From contig JAKSPL010000003.1 in assembly GCA_024404815.1 (NCBI GenBank), positions 1-64,000 of the forward strand: a DNA stretch of 64,000 bases. Reading direction: 5' to 3'. Within the stretch, counting starts at the first letter, position 1. The number at the start of each line of letters is the position of its first letter. The DNA comes from Oscillospiraceae bacterium. Its GTDB lineage: Bacteria > Bacillota > Clostridia > Oscillospirales > Ruminococcaceae. The translations under genes and the position numbers were made by a program. Below, in pieces: positions 25,049 to 33,813 of this stretch. The notes under the pieces are model-generated. The model searched no databases, was not told the origin of the DNA, and saw nothing but the letters and a program-made list of their open reading frames with translations.

Positions 25049-28000
25049 TTACCAGTCCCAGTCCTCCATAAATCTGCCGGCTTTCACTTTGAGTGATTCG
25101 CCGCGCTGTTTGCAGAGTTCGTTGATTGCCGCGATCGCGATCAGGATAACGCCGATCACCAGAAGGAATATCCACCAGCCGAATTCAGGGAAGATCTCCG
25201 TGTTCATATAGAAGGCGATGCAGAGGAGAGAAATACCGCCCAGCAGGAACCATTTTTTCTGCTTGACAAAAAACGATACGATAAAGATGGCAGCGGAGAG
25301 CAGAATAACAGTCAGCAGATCCAGAGGCGTTTCGCTGCGGAGTGCCTGAAAACCGAGTGCGAGAATGGAATACGTACCAACAAAGAACAGCGTCCAGCTG
25401 CCGATCTCCTTGGTGTAGAGCTTTCGGATCACAAGGGCGAAACCGAGCAGCGGCAGGAGATGTGCTTTGCCGTCCAGATAGGTGTCTGTGAAATTGAACA
25501 GCGGGAACAGCCAGATGGCGATGGTCAGGGCAGCCGCAGCAGCAACCGTTGTACCGCGCTGTTTTGCAGGACTGTATGTCGTGAAGCGGAAATGCAGGAG
25601 AAAACCTGCGAGAATTGCGAAGAAGGTGAATGCGACCCATTCTTTCTGGATCGGGAATTTCGACTGGAAGCTGACTGTGTGGGCAAATAGCAGCCAGAGC
25701 AGCGTACAGCCGCCGGTCATGGACAAGGACAGCGCACGGCGCGGCTGCGATTTGCGCAGGAGAATGTCAATACCGCAGAACAGCATACAAATAACAGCAG
25801 TCCCGACAAGCCAGACGACCAGATTCGGGGTAAATTCCATACGGGAAACGGTATTGTCGCGGAAGGCTTCCAGCGCGATCAGCGAGGAAACACCGCAGAC
25901 AGTCGGGAGCAGAAAATCGGTACGTTTGGTCGAGAGCCAGCCTGCCGCACAGAAAATCAGTGTGAACAGCAGGTAGAATGTATCCCAGTCGTCGTGTGAA
26001 AGACCATTCAGCTGACAGGATAGGATAAATGCAAACAGGGGCATCAGGAATCTTGCAGTATTGGAGAGCGCGTAGTCACCGACAAAGCGCACGGTGCGGC
26101 GTCTGATGAAAATTGTCAGGATGCCGACCAACAGTACCGCAATGCTTGTGAACATCAGGACAGGGAAATCAGGACCATCCTTGAACACGTACGATTGAAA
26201 CAGATCGTAGATCGCTTCACAAGCCAGCAGTACGGCACACAGAAAACTGAACGTACTGCGTTTCCGCATTCCGTGAACAGAGAAGATGCGCCAGACGCCA
26301 AGACACGCGGCGGCGGTGATCAGTATGTCAGCGAGGATATAGATACCTGAAGCATCATTGCCTAAGATCAGTGCTAGGACGATCGGGGGAATGAGGAACA
26401 GGTTGAACAGCAGCTTGCGGACAGAATGGAATTTTCCTTTGGTCGTGAAGTAGGTGAGAAATACAAAACCGAGCGAAAGTACCGTCCAGCCGAGAATGAA
26501 CAGATCACTGTCCAGATCCCAGAAAGTTGTAAAGTTGGTGAGGAGAGCAGCCGAGCACAATGCCAAAGGTGAGAATACAACAAAGAAATGCTGGGATATG
26601 GTGCGAGTGCGGTGTTCGGTCGCCAGCAGCCAGAATACAACAGTCAGGAACAGCATGATGCCGAACGAAACATTTGCCTGCCATTCGGAATCGAACGAGA
26701 TAGAAAGACAGAAGGAGAAGAAGCCGACAGTCAGCGGAAAGGCAAAGTCCGCAAATGTCGTGTGAAGATACTTGCAGAAATGGAACGGAATCCAGAAAAG
26801 TAGGAGCAGCGCAGGAATCAGCAGAAGTGTCAGCGGCTCATAATCAATCTCGATAGATTCTCCGAAGAACACGCCGATTCCCATGCAAAGCAGAACTGCT
26901 TCCGCTGCTGCCAATCCTTTCGGAAAGGCTTTTCCTGTGCGGAGCGTGTGGAGAATGGTCGCAGCAAACAAAACAATGTTTGCAGTAAACAGCAGCCAAT
27001 GGTATTCGACTGCCGAAGCGATACAATAGAATGTCACCAGAAGTCCTGCGCCTGCACAGAGATAGAATGCGGCGCGGAAGCCGACTGCGGTATCCTCAGG
27101 GATTTTTTCCGCAGCAGCAATCAGGAGCATACAGAGTGCGCAGAAGATACAGACAAATGCGGCAACGGTTTCAGCAGGAAGTGAGAATGCACCGTTGTCT
27201 GTCAGGGGGTGCATCAGTTCTGCAAGTCCGTAAAGGCTCATGCCGCAGACAGGGATTGCCGCGAAGCCTTTGATGGAACGCAGGGCATAGGGTGTCAGGA
27301 AACAAGCAGCAGTCAGGATGCCTGCCACACCATAGACGAGAGGATGTTCGCTTGGGTGGATCAGAACAAGGTATATCAGCAGGAATGCCGCGACCAATGA
27401 AAACGTCGGGAGCGGCTTGCTGATCGGGAGCGGCAGATGTTCCGAAAGCGGTTTTGCAAGATAATTCATTGCACAGATGAATACAGCCAATGCGGCGATC
27501 TGATATGCGTGTTCACCGCTGATTGCCTGCGCGAGCCATGCAAAAGAAATGGTCAGACCGCTGAGGAACAGAACACCCCAGCCTGTTTTCTTGTAGATTC
27601 GAACGGCAAGCAATGAGATGATCGCAAATATACCGAATGAAATGCCCATCAGCCACGGGTTTGACGCACCAGACAGCGACTTGCCGAGCAGTTCCAGATA
27701 ACCTGCCGCCCAGACGGAGATCGGCAGAAATGCGCTGCCGAGAATGAAAAATGCAGAGCCTGTGCGTTCCAGCTTCCAAAGCTTGTGTGCGAGGGCGGAT
27801 GCTCCGAAGAACAGGACGCTTCCTGCGGCGAGAACGGCGAGTCTGCCGCCAGCCGCAAGGCTTTCCCATTGAGTGCGAACCAGCAGAACACCTGCCAGAA
27901 TGATAAAGACAACGCCGACCGCCAGCATAAAGCTGATGGAGGAAATGGTCTTTTTTTCTTTCGGCTGCTGTATCGGAGCAGGCATAGGACGGGGCGGCCG

Positions 28001-28369
28001 GTACTGTGGGACTGCCACAGGCGGCTGTACAGGAACAGGATCCTGCGGCGCAGTCACAGGCGGCGGATTTGTCACCGCGGACTGCGGTACAGTCGGTTCT
28101 GACGGTTCTGTTTTGACTGTCTGCGGAGTCGGAAGCGATGGTGGTGTCGGATTGGTGAGCACAGGCGGCTGAATGGCAGGGGGTGCCTGGAAAGCAGACG
28201 GTTTCGGCGGCAGGGGAATGCCCAAGTCGCGCAGTTCCTGTTCGGAAATGACCTGTCGTTTGCCGAGTTCACGCAGTTTCATCTCGTACTTTTTTTGTTT
28301 CTGGTCAGATGAGATCAGCAGGATAGTGAGAACCACGATGCCGACTATCAGAATGAAAGAGAACAACAA
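25049..28369 (-). CDS. Giant polytopic membrane protein, function unknown
   Basis: A protein of 1106 residues. A first membrane helix is followed by a cytoplasmic coil (KYEMKLRELGKRQVISEQELRDLG in character), a Pro-rich linker (about 50-150), and then more than twenty closely packed membrane helices to the C-terminus, with no catalytic motif that I recognise. The architecture recalls DUF2157/DUF2339-type proteins. The start is TTG at 28369 with GGAGGAGATTC directly upstream; no ATG is available nearby. A promoter lies 37 bases upstream and it is transcribed alone. Confidence 0.85.
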   Translation of the reverse strand: MLFSFILIVGIVVLTILLISSDQKQKKYEMKLRELGKRQVISEQELRDLGIPLPPKPSAFQAPPAIQPPVLTNPTPPSLPTPQTVKTEPSEPTVPQSAVTNPPPVTAPQDPVPVQPPVAVPQYRPPRPMPAPIQQPKEKKTISSISFMLAVGVVFIILAGVLLVRTQWESLAAGGRLAVLAAGSVLFFGASALAHKLWKLERTGSAFFILGSAFLPISVWAAGYLELLGKSLSGASNPWLMGISFGIFAIISLLAVRIYKKTGWGVLFLSGLTISFAWLAQAISGEHAYQIAALAVFICAMNYLAKPLSEHLPLPISKPLPTFSLVAAFLLIYLVLIHPSEHPLVYGVAGILTAACFLTPYALRSIKGFAAIPVCGMSLYGLAELMHPLTDNGAFSLPAETVAAFVCIFCALCMLLIAAAEKIPEDTAVGFRAAFYLCAGAGLLVTFYCIASAVEYHWLLFTANIVLFAATILHTLRTGKAFPKGLAAAEAVLLCMGIGVFFGESIEIDYEPLTLLLIPALLLLFWIPFHFCKYLHTTFADFAFPLTVGFFSFCLSISFDSEWQANVSFGIMLFLTVVFWLLATEHRTRTISQHFFVVFSPLALCSAALLTNFTTFWDLDSDLFILGWTVLSLGFVFLTYFTTKGKFHSVRKLLFNLFLIPPIVLALILGNDASGIYILADILITAAACLGVWRIFSVHGMRKRSTFSFLCAVLLACEAIYDLFQSYVFKDGPDFPVLMFTSIAVLLVGILTIFIRRRTVRFVGDYALSNTARFLMPLFAFILSCQLNGLSHDDWDTFYLLFTLIFCAAGWLSTKRTDFLLPTVCGVSSLIALEAFRDNTVSRMEFTPNLVVWLVGTAVICMLFCGIDILLRKSQPRRALSLSMTGGCTLLWLLFAHTVSFQSKFPIQKEWVAFTFFAILAGFLLHFRFTTYSPAKQRGTTVAAAAALTIAIWLFPLFNFTDTYLDGKAHLLPLLGFALVIRKLYTKEIGSWTLFFVGTYSILALGFQALRSETPLDLLTVILLSAAIFIVSFFVKQKKWFLLGGISLLCIAFYMNTEIFPEFGWWIFLLVIGVILIAIAAINELCKQRGESLKVKAGRFMEDWDW

Positions 28370-28405
28370 GAATCTCCTCCTTTTTATTCAAATGAATCTG
28401 AACAT

Positions 28406-28434
28406 ATTATAACATAAAGACGGATGAAATGCAA
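28406..28434 (-). promoter_or_regulatory. Promoter of giant membrane protein gene
   Basis: Minus strand TTGCAT (28429-28434) and TATAAT (28406-28411), 17-base spacer. Confidence 0.8.
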
Positions 28435-28452
28435 GTATTTTTGCAGGATATT

Positions 28453-28493
28453 CAAAACGGCTCTTTGCAGGCGTTTTCACCTGTAAAGAGCCG
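28453..28493 (-). terminator. Terminator of MATE gene
   Basis: CGGCTCTTT...CAGG pairs with CCTG...AAAGAGCCG, with TTTTG after the minus-strand stem. Confidence 0.85.
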
Positions 28494-28510
28494 ATTGACC
28501 GAGAGATCGT

Positions 28511-29854
28511 TTATGCTGTTTGCGGCAGTTTGTTCCAGTCGCGCATAATGCGGCGCAGTTTCCAGAGATTGATGAGTGCGCGTGTGCCCTCGTCCACAAT
28601 GACCGAGATGAACACACCGATAATGCCGAGGTGGATGCCATAGACCAGAAATGCTGCCGCGGCGATGACCAGTACGGTGCCGAACAGTTGTGTGCCGAGC
28701 ATCCAGATGGTATTGCCGCTGCCGCGGATACTGTTTCCGATGATAATATTGCCCGATTTGCCAAAAAGGTTCAGGCAGACCAGCAGGAGATAGATGCCGC
28801 AGCCTGTAATGATGGCGGTATCTTTTGTGAACATTCCGAGGATCTGCTGCGGGAACAGCGCACAGACAATGAGTGTGACAACTGCGATGCCTGCGGAAAG
28901 CAGATACGCAATTTTACAAATGGATTTGTACTGTTTCAGATCGCCGCTGCCTTTTGCTTCGCCCGAAAGTGTCATGGTACCTCTGCCGATCGCACCGATC
29001 ATGACCACGACCAGCACTTCCACGCTGAAAACGATTGCATAGATACCTGCGGCTTTTTCGTCGATCGTATTGAGAATGCGGATCAGAACGAGGTTGCCGA
29101 AATTCCAGCCGAAGTCCTCCAGTGCTGCATTTGTGCCGAGCTTGACGGACTCAAAAAACGGTCGGAACGGCGCGGAAAGAATACTCCGAAACGGCGGCAT
29201 GGTGTCGAGATGCTGTGTTTTCAGCACAACGGCCAGCGTGAACAGGAATCCGACATACTCTGCGATCGTTGTTGCGATGGCTGCACCTTTTATGCCGAGT
29301 CTGGGAAATCCGAAATGTCCGAATATCAGAATCCAGTCAAGGAGTATATTGGTCCCTGCGCGGATGATACCGAAATAAACCATCGGTTTCGTGTAGTTGG
29401 AGGTTTGCAGAATGTTTGTGAATGCACATTCCAGACCGAGAATCAGGAATACGGGTGTATAGTATCGCGTATAGGTCAGACAGTAGGGCATGACATTCTC
29501 CGAAACGCCCATGATCTCAAAAAGCTGCCGTGCAAAGAATGTCCAGAAGAGAAACAGCAGGATCGGCAGCAAGCTGTTCCATTTGATCAGAGAGGAAGCG
29601 TAGGTTTCGACTTTTTTTCGGTTGTCTGCGCCGACATTCTGGCTGATCAGGATGGAAGCACCCATAGCGAGAGAATAACAGCACGACATAGTCGTCCACA
29701 TCGGAGAGGTGACGTTGCCGATCGCACTCATATACAGGTCGTCCATTCGCCCAAGAAAGACCCTGTCGATAATCATTTGGAGCTGTGAGATCGCATCGCT
29801 CAGCATCAGCGGAACTGCGATGATCAGCAGCTTTTTCAGGTAGTTTTGTTTCAT
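28511..29854 (-). CDS. MATE-family multidrug/Na+ antiporter
   Basis: A protein of 447 residues with twelve predicted helices in two halves. It begins LIIAVPLMLSDAISQLQMIIDRVFLGRMD and carries SPMWTTMSCCYSLAMGASILISQ, typical of MATE exporters in the DinF/NorM-like group. Family members expel cationic compounds using ion gradients; the substrate is unknown. The ATG at 29854 follows GAGGCGAATATA. It has its own promoter and terminator. Confidence 0.92.
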   Translation of the reverse strand: MKQNYLKKLLIIAVPLMLSDAISQLQMIIDRVFLGRMDDLYMSAIGNVTSPMWTTMSCCYSLAMGASILISQNVGADNRKKVETYASSLIKWNSLLPILLFLFWTFFARQLFEIMGVSENVMPYCLTYTRYYTPVFLILGLECAFTNILQTSNYTKPMVYFGIIRAGTNILLDWILIFGHFGFPRLGIKGAAIATTIAEYVGFLFTLAVVLKTQHLDTMPPFRSILSAPFRPFFESVKLGTNAALEDFGWNFGNLVLIRILNTIDEKAAGIYAIVFSVEVLVVVMIGAIGRGTMTLSGEAKGSGDLKQYKSICKIAYLLSAGIAVVTLIVCALFPQQILGMFTKDTAIITGCGIYLLLVCLNLFGKSGNIIIGNSIRGSGNTIWMLGTQLFGTVLVIAAAAFLVYGIHLGIIGVFISVIVDEGTRALINLWKLRRIMRDWNKLPQTA

Positions 29855-29925
29855 TATATTCGCCTCTTTTGTCGTTTGCATCATGTCAGAAATCGTATGC
29901 AAATCGCGGCTGCAACCCTGACATC

Positions 29926-29954
29926 ATTATACACATTGTAATTTACTTTGTCAA
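29926..29954 (-). promoter_or_regulatory. Promoter of MATE gene
   Basis: Minus strand TTGACA (29949-29954) and TATAAT (29926-29931), 17-base spacer. Confidence 0.88.
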
Positions 29955-29984
29955 GGATAATTTGAGGACAGTTTTGTCAGGTGT

Positions 29985-30018
29985 GAAAAAGAGAGCCCTC
30001 CAAAGTGAGGGCTCTCTT
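29985..30018 (-). terminator. Terminator of surface protein gene
   Basis: GAGAGCCCTC pairs with GAGGGCTCTC; the minus-strand side ends in TTTTTC. Confidence 0.92.
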
Positions 30019-30027
30019 GATCTGCGG

Positions 30028-31323
30028 TTATTTTTTCGTTTTTGCAGTTGATTTTTTCTGTTTGGCGAGCTTTGCTTTCTTGGCTTTTTTCTTCTTTTTC
30101 TTTGAGCTGACTGCCGATACAATGATAATCAGGAGTATCAACAGTACTGCGCCTGCTGCGATCCAAAGGAAGATGCAGTATCCCATCGGCTGCGGACAGA
30201 ATCCGCAGATCGTGCAGTCGGTCGGGTGGAGGAAACCGCTGTCCTGCGGTTCTTCCGCCGCCATTGTCGGGTTTGTGCCGATCTCGTTGGACCATTCGGA
30301 TGCCATGCCGTCCAGACCGTTGCAGACAAGTCTTGCGCGGAGTTCCACATGGTTGTCCTCAGTCAGGTTTCCTGCGGCGGATTCCGCAGTACGCGAACCG
30401 CTTGTCAGCCATGGACACGCTTCCGCAGTCGGTGTTTCCCATTCTCCGTCATCCACGCGCATCTGTGTTTCCAGCTGATAGGGTTCTTCCAGATGCCCCT
30501 CAGTCAGAAAATAGGTTTCGCCGTCATAGATGCTGTCAGGAACATCGAGATAATAGCTGACAGAGAAGCTGTCCCCGTTTTTGACCATAGAAAAATCAGA
30601 AAGTGTCGGTGCATCCACGGCTGTCGGTTTCGGAAGGGCTTGCTGTGTACCGTTCAGACCGATGACCGTTTCGGGTGACCAATCGCTGAAGAGGACATAG
30701 CCGCTGTCACACGGGTACTCTCCGTCAAAATCGGGGAGGAAATAGGTGACAAAACAGCGGTAACGGTAGAATATGGTGTGTTCAGTAAAGTCAAAGCTTT
30801 TGCCGTCCTCTGTGCGGTAGTCCGCAAAGTAATCGCATTTTCCGGTCGTTTCATCGAATGCCGCAAGATTACTCTGTGTATAATGATGCAGTTTTGCGGT
30901 GTCCTGTGCCCAGAACATATCGGAAAGTGAGAACGCAGGATTGGCAAAGTCGATGTCGGGCATATAGTAGAAGATGTCCCAGTTGCATCGTCTTGAGATC
31001 CAGTCGGTATCTTCAAAATGGGTGTCTATCTGAATGCCGATGCGGTTGATGTTGACACCGTATTTTTCAGAGAATCCCGTATCGCCGAGTTCCTGATAGG
31101 CTGAACACATGGCGATCAGATCGTCAGGCACTTCATAGAACATTTCCAGCGTGCCGCAGCCGTCCGATTTGTCTGCATAGATGTACGGGGCATCGGCAGG
31201 GGTACTGATGTTCTCACTTTGGAAAAATGCGGAGAGAAACGCGGTATCGTCCGCAGAAACAGGCAGAGCGCAGATAGAACCTAGTATTGAAACAGCCGTC
31301 AGGACTGTAAAAAGCTTTTTCAT
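30028..31323 (-). CDS. Type I membrane surface protein, unknown
   Basis: A protein of 431 residues: signal peptide (1-24), an extracellular region of about 350 residues with a cohesin/FN3-like beta-rich feel (AFLSAFFQSENIS... then DFSMVKNGDSFSVSYYLDV), a Cys cluster CTICGFCPQPMGYC, a C-terminal membrane helix (about 382-404), and a Lys-rich cytoplasmic tail. No enzyme motif is visible. It is probably a surface-exposed binding or adhesion protein. The promoter and terminator fit a single-gene unit. Confidence 0.82.
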   Translation of the reverse strand: MKKLFTVLTAVSILGSICALPVSADDTAFLSAFFQSENISTPADAPYIYADKSDGCGTLEMFYEVPDDLIAMCSAYQELGDTGFSEKYGVNINRIGIQIDTHFEDTDWISRRCNWDIFYYMPDIDFANPAFSLSDMFWAQDTAKLHHYTQSNLAAFDETTGKCDYFADYRTEDGKSFDFTEHTIFYRYRCFVTYFLPDFDGEYPCDSGYVLFSDWSPETVIGLNGTQQALPKPTAVDAPTLSDFSMVKNGDSFSVSYYLDVPDSIYDGETYFLTEGHLEEPYQLETQMRVDDGEWETPTAEACPWLTSGSRTAESAAGNLTEDNHVELRARLVCNGLDGMASEWSNEIGTNPTMAAEEPQDSGFLHPTDCTICGFCPQPMGYCIFLWIAAGAVLLILLIIIVSAVSSKKKKKKAKKAKLAKQKKSTAKTKK

Positions 31324-31379
31324 GGGTATCCTCCCGAATATGATAAAATTCTGTACGGTATACCAAAAGACACCATTTT

Positions 31380-31408
31380 ATTATACAGGATTGTCGAATA
31401 AAAGTCAA
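31380..31408 (-). promoter_or_regulatory. Promoter of surface protein gene
   Basis: Minus strand TTGACT (31403-31408) and TATAAT (31380-31385), 17-base spacer. Confidence 0.83.
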
Positions 31409-31472
31409 TTGGTGCAAAGAGAAAAACGGACAGAATTTCGCTGTACCGTTTTGACTGTTCAGGAATTATTCA

Positions 31473-31501
31473 TTGACTTTATCCTCAAAACGTGCTATAA
31501 T
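31473..31501 (+). promoter_or_regulatory. Promoter of dockerin/beta-helix gene
   Basis: TTGACT (31473-31478) and TATAAT (31496-31501), 17-base spacer; directly followed by a palindrome at the expected transcript start. Confidence 0.85.
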
Positions 31502-31512
31502 TTGTACAAACA

Positions 31513-31528
31513 TTCCACATATGTGGAA
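31513..31528 (+). promoter_or_regulatory. Possible operator palindrome
   Basis: A perfect 16-bp palindrome, TTCCACATATGTGGAA, starts 12 bases after the -10 box, where a repressor would block transcription start. The regulator is not identified. Confidence 0.55.
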
Positions 31529-31553
31529 AACTAAGTGGAAAGAGGTGCTTGCC

Positions 31554-32828
31554 ATGAGAAAAAAGACACGGACGCGTCTGCTTGCAGGCGTGACCGCGAT
31601 GTGTTGTGTATTGCCGCAAATGCGTGCAGAAGCGGCAGAAAGTCTTGCAGGGGATGTGAATGCGGACGGTACGGTGTCTGTTGCGGACGCGGTCAGTCTG
31701 GTCAGGTTTCTGACGAATGAAGCGGAAACCATCGCAAGTCCGCAAAACGCCGATATGAACGGGGATGCAAAGCTGAATGTATCGGATCTGACCTTGCTGA
31801 AACGGCTGCTGCTTGGAAAGAAACAGTCCGTGCGCTCTGTGTATGTGACCAATACGGAAGAACTCAAAGCGGCACTTGCGGATGCGCAGGCAGGGGATGA
31901 GATCGTACTGGCAGAAGGGACATATGTATACAGCGGTTCGACCGCAAAAGGTTATATGTTCCAGAGCGGCGGAGAGGGGACAGAAGAAGCCCCCATTCGC
32001 ATTCATTCCGAAAATCCGGAGAAACCTGCTGTGCTGTCAGGCAGCGATATCGAGCATAATTTTGTGTTCTCGATATTCGGCGACTGGTGGATCGTGGAGG
32101 ATCTGGTGCTGACGACCGCACAGAAAGGCATGATCCTCGACAACTCCAACCACAGCATCATCCGCAATGTTGAGGTCTGCAATCTCGGTTCGGAGGGCAT
32201 CCATTTCCGTGATGACAGTTCCTATTGTCTTGCAGAGAACTGCTATGTGCATGATACAGGACTGATCTCTCCGGGATATGGGGAAGCTATCTATATCGGC
32301 AGTGCAAAGAACACCACCGAGTACGGACATGACTGTCACTATAATACGGTGCGCGGCTGTAAGCTCGGCCCGAATGTTGCCGCTGAGCATATTGATGTCA
32401 AGGAGTATACCATCGGTACGCTGATCGAGGACTGCATCTTTGACGGCAAGGGCATGAGCGGTGAAAACTATGCCGACAGCTTTGTGGACATCAAGGGCAA
32501 TGACTGTGTCCTGCGGAACTGTGTCGGGTATCGGAACGGCTGCGAGAAGATCAACCGCGCATTTGAATCCAATCAGGTCGTGGACGGCTGGGGACAAAAC
32601 GCATTTGTCTACGGCAACAAAGCCTATATGGATACACCGACCAATGCAGGCGGCAAAAAGATGTATTTCCTGAACTGCTGGGATTGTACCGTGACTGCGT
32701 GGGACAACTTTATCGCCTACGAGGATGAAACGCTCAAAAGTGTAGATGATCCTGCGGACAAGTGGAGTTACTATAATTGTAACATGATCACTTACGGCGA
32801 TGCATCGTATGAAGAAAAGCTGCCCTGA
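31554..32828 (+). CDS. Dockerin protein with right-handed beta-helix (polysaccharide-lyase-like)
   Basis: A protein of 424 residues: signal peptide (1-26), an N-terminal dockerin (GDVNADGTVSVADAVSLVRF and ADMNGDAKLNVSDLTLLKRLLLG), then a parallel beta-helix of about 330 residues starting VYVTNTEELKAALADAQAGDEIVLAEGTY in segments, with coils such as NHSIIRNVEVCNLGSEGIHF and GEAIYIGS. This is the pattern of PL1/PL9-like pectate lyases and chondroitinase-B-like proteins; catalytic residues were not assigned. An N-terminal dockerin is less common than a C-terminal one. GAGGTG precedes the ATG. It is convergent with the AraC gene, 5 bases away. Confidence 0.85.
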   Translation: MRKKTRTRLLAGVTAMCCVLPQMRAEAAESLAGDVNADGTVSVADAVSLVRFLTNEAETIASPQNADMNGDAKLNVSDLTLLKRLLLGKKQSVRSVYVTNTEELKAALADAQAGDEIVLAEGTYVYSGSTAKGYMFQSGGEGTEEAPIRIHSENPEKPAVLSGSDIEHNFVFSIFGDWWIVEDLVLTTAQKGMILDNSNHSIIRNVEVCNLGSEGIHFRDDSSYCLAENCYVHDTGLISPGYGEAIYIGSAKNTTEYGHDCHYNTVRGCKLGPNVAAEHIDVKEYTIGTLIEDCIFDGKGMSGENYADSFVDIKGNDCVLRNCVGYRNGCEKINRAFESNQVVDGWGQNAFVYGNKAYMDTPTNAGGKKMYFLNCWDCTVTAWDNFIAYEDETLKSVDDPADKWSYYNCNMITYGDASYEEKLP

Positions 32829-32833
32829 TTTTG

Positions 32834-33700
32834 TCAGGTATGCTGTTTGCGGAACTGTTTGGGGGTAATGCCTCGGCTCCGCTTGAAGCTCTTGATCATA
32901 TGACTGCAATCAGAAAACCCTGTTTCCTGACTGATATAATTCAAATCGAAATCTGTAAACAGTAAAAATTCCTCGACCTGAAACAGCCGCATGGTTTCGA
33001 TGTATGCCTTGCAGCTTTTTCCGTAGATCTCCTGAAAGCGTTTGGCGAAATACGAATAGCTCATGCCGCAGCGTTCTGCCAGCTCATTGACACGGATACC
33101 GTCACAGATATGGGCGTCGATAAACTCGGTGATGCTGTAAATATCGTTCTGGGAATCCTCGGCAAAGGTTTCGCTGTCCACAGCAAAGCCGTGCGCCTGC
33201 CAGAAACGGAGAATCTCCACCAGCATCGTGTAGATTTTCGAACGGACGATGAGATCATAGCCGTAGTGCTTGGTGTTCATTTCGGTAATGCACTCGCGGA
33301 ACACCTCGCCGTAGTTTTCTTTCTGCTGGAAACTCTGCGGAAAGACAGGCTGCATTCCGCGTTTCTCCGCACAGCGGAAGATGCTGCGGAGTTTCGGCGC
33401 ATACGATGAGGTCGCGCCAAGCTGGTTGATGTCGAATTTCATGCCCATATATTTGAGCGGTTTTTCGTCCACGGCATAGATGGCGTGGACAGACTTCGGG
33501 TGAAAGAGCATGAGGTCGCCCTCGTGGAGAATATACCGCTGTTCACCCGTCTGCATCTCGGCATTTCCCTCGGTGATGTAGATGATTTCCATAAAATAAT
33601 GCCAGTGCGGCTTGACGGGAAACGGCATGACCGCGGTGTCATAATCAAAGCATTCTATGGGCGTTTCCAGAATGTCGCTGCTCTCAAACAAATGATACAT
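32834..33700 (-). CDS. AraC-family transcriptional regulator with cupin sensor
   Basis: A protein of 288 residues: N-terminal cupin (about 25-110, with PHWHYFMEIIYITEGNAEMQ) and two C-terminal HTH motifs (VNELAERCGMSYSYFAKRF and ISQETGFSDCSHMIKSFKR followed by GITPKQFRK). This group senses sugars and controls carbohydrate genes. The ATG at 33700 has GGAGGAGTACGCC; an ATG five codons upstream overlaps the ribosome site. It is divergent from the alcohol dehydrogenase gene with a 113-base gap, the likely place of its binding sites. Confidence 0.92.
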   Translation of the reverse strand: MYHLFESSDILETPIECFDYDTAVMPFPVKPHWHYFMEIIYITEGNAEMQTGEQRYILHEGDLMLFHPKSVHAIYAVDEKPLKYMGMKFDINQLGATSSYAPKLRSIFRCAEKRGMQPVFPQSFQQKENYGEVFRECITEMNTKHYGYDLIVRSKIYTMLVEILRFWQAHGFAVDSETFAEDSQNDIYSITEFIDAHICDGIRVNELAERCGMSYSYFAKRFQEIYGKSCKAYIETMRLFQVEEFLLFTDFDLNYISQETGFSDCSHMIKSFKRSRGITPKQFRKQHT

Positions 33701-33813
33701 GGCGTACTCCTCCAAAATAGTTTTTTACGATTTTTATGTGAGATTATTATAGCACACTTTTTTCAAAAATGCTATACTGTTTTCAGATTCTAACAGAAAA
33801 AAAGGAGAATCTT

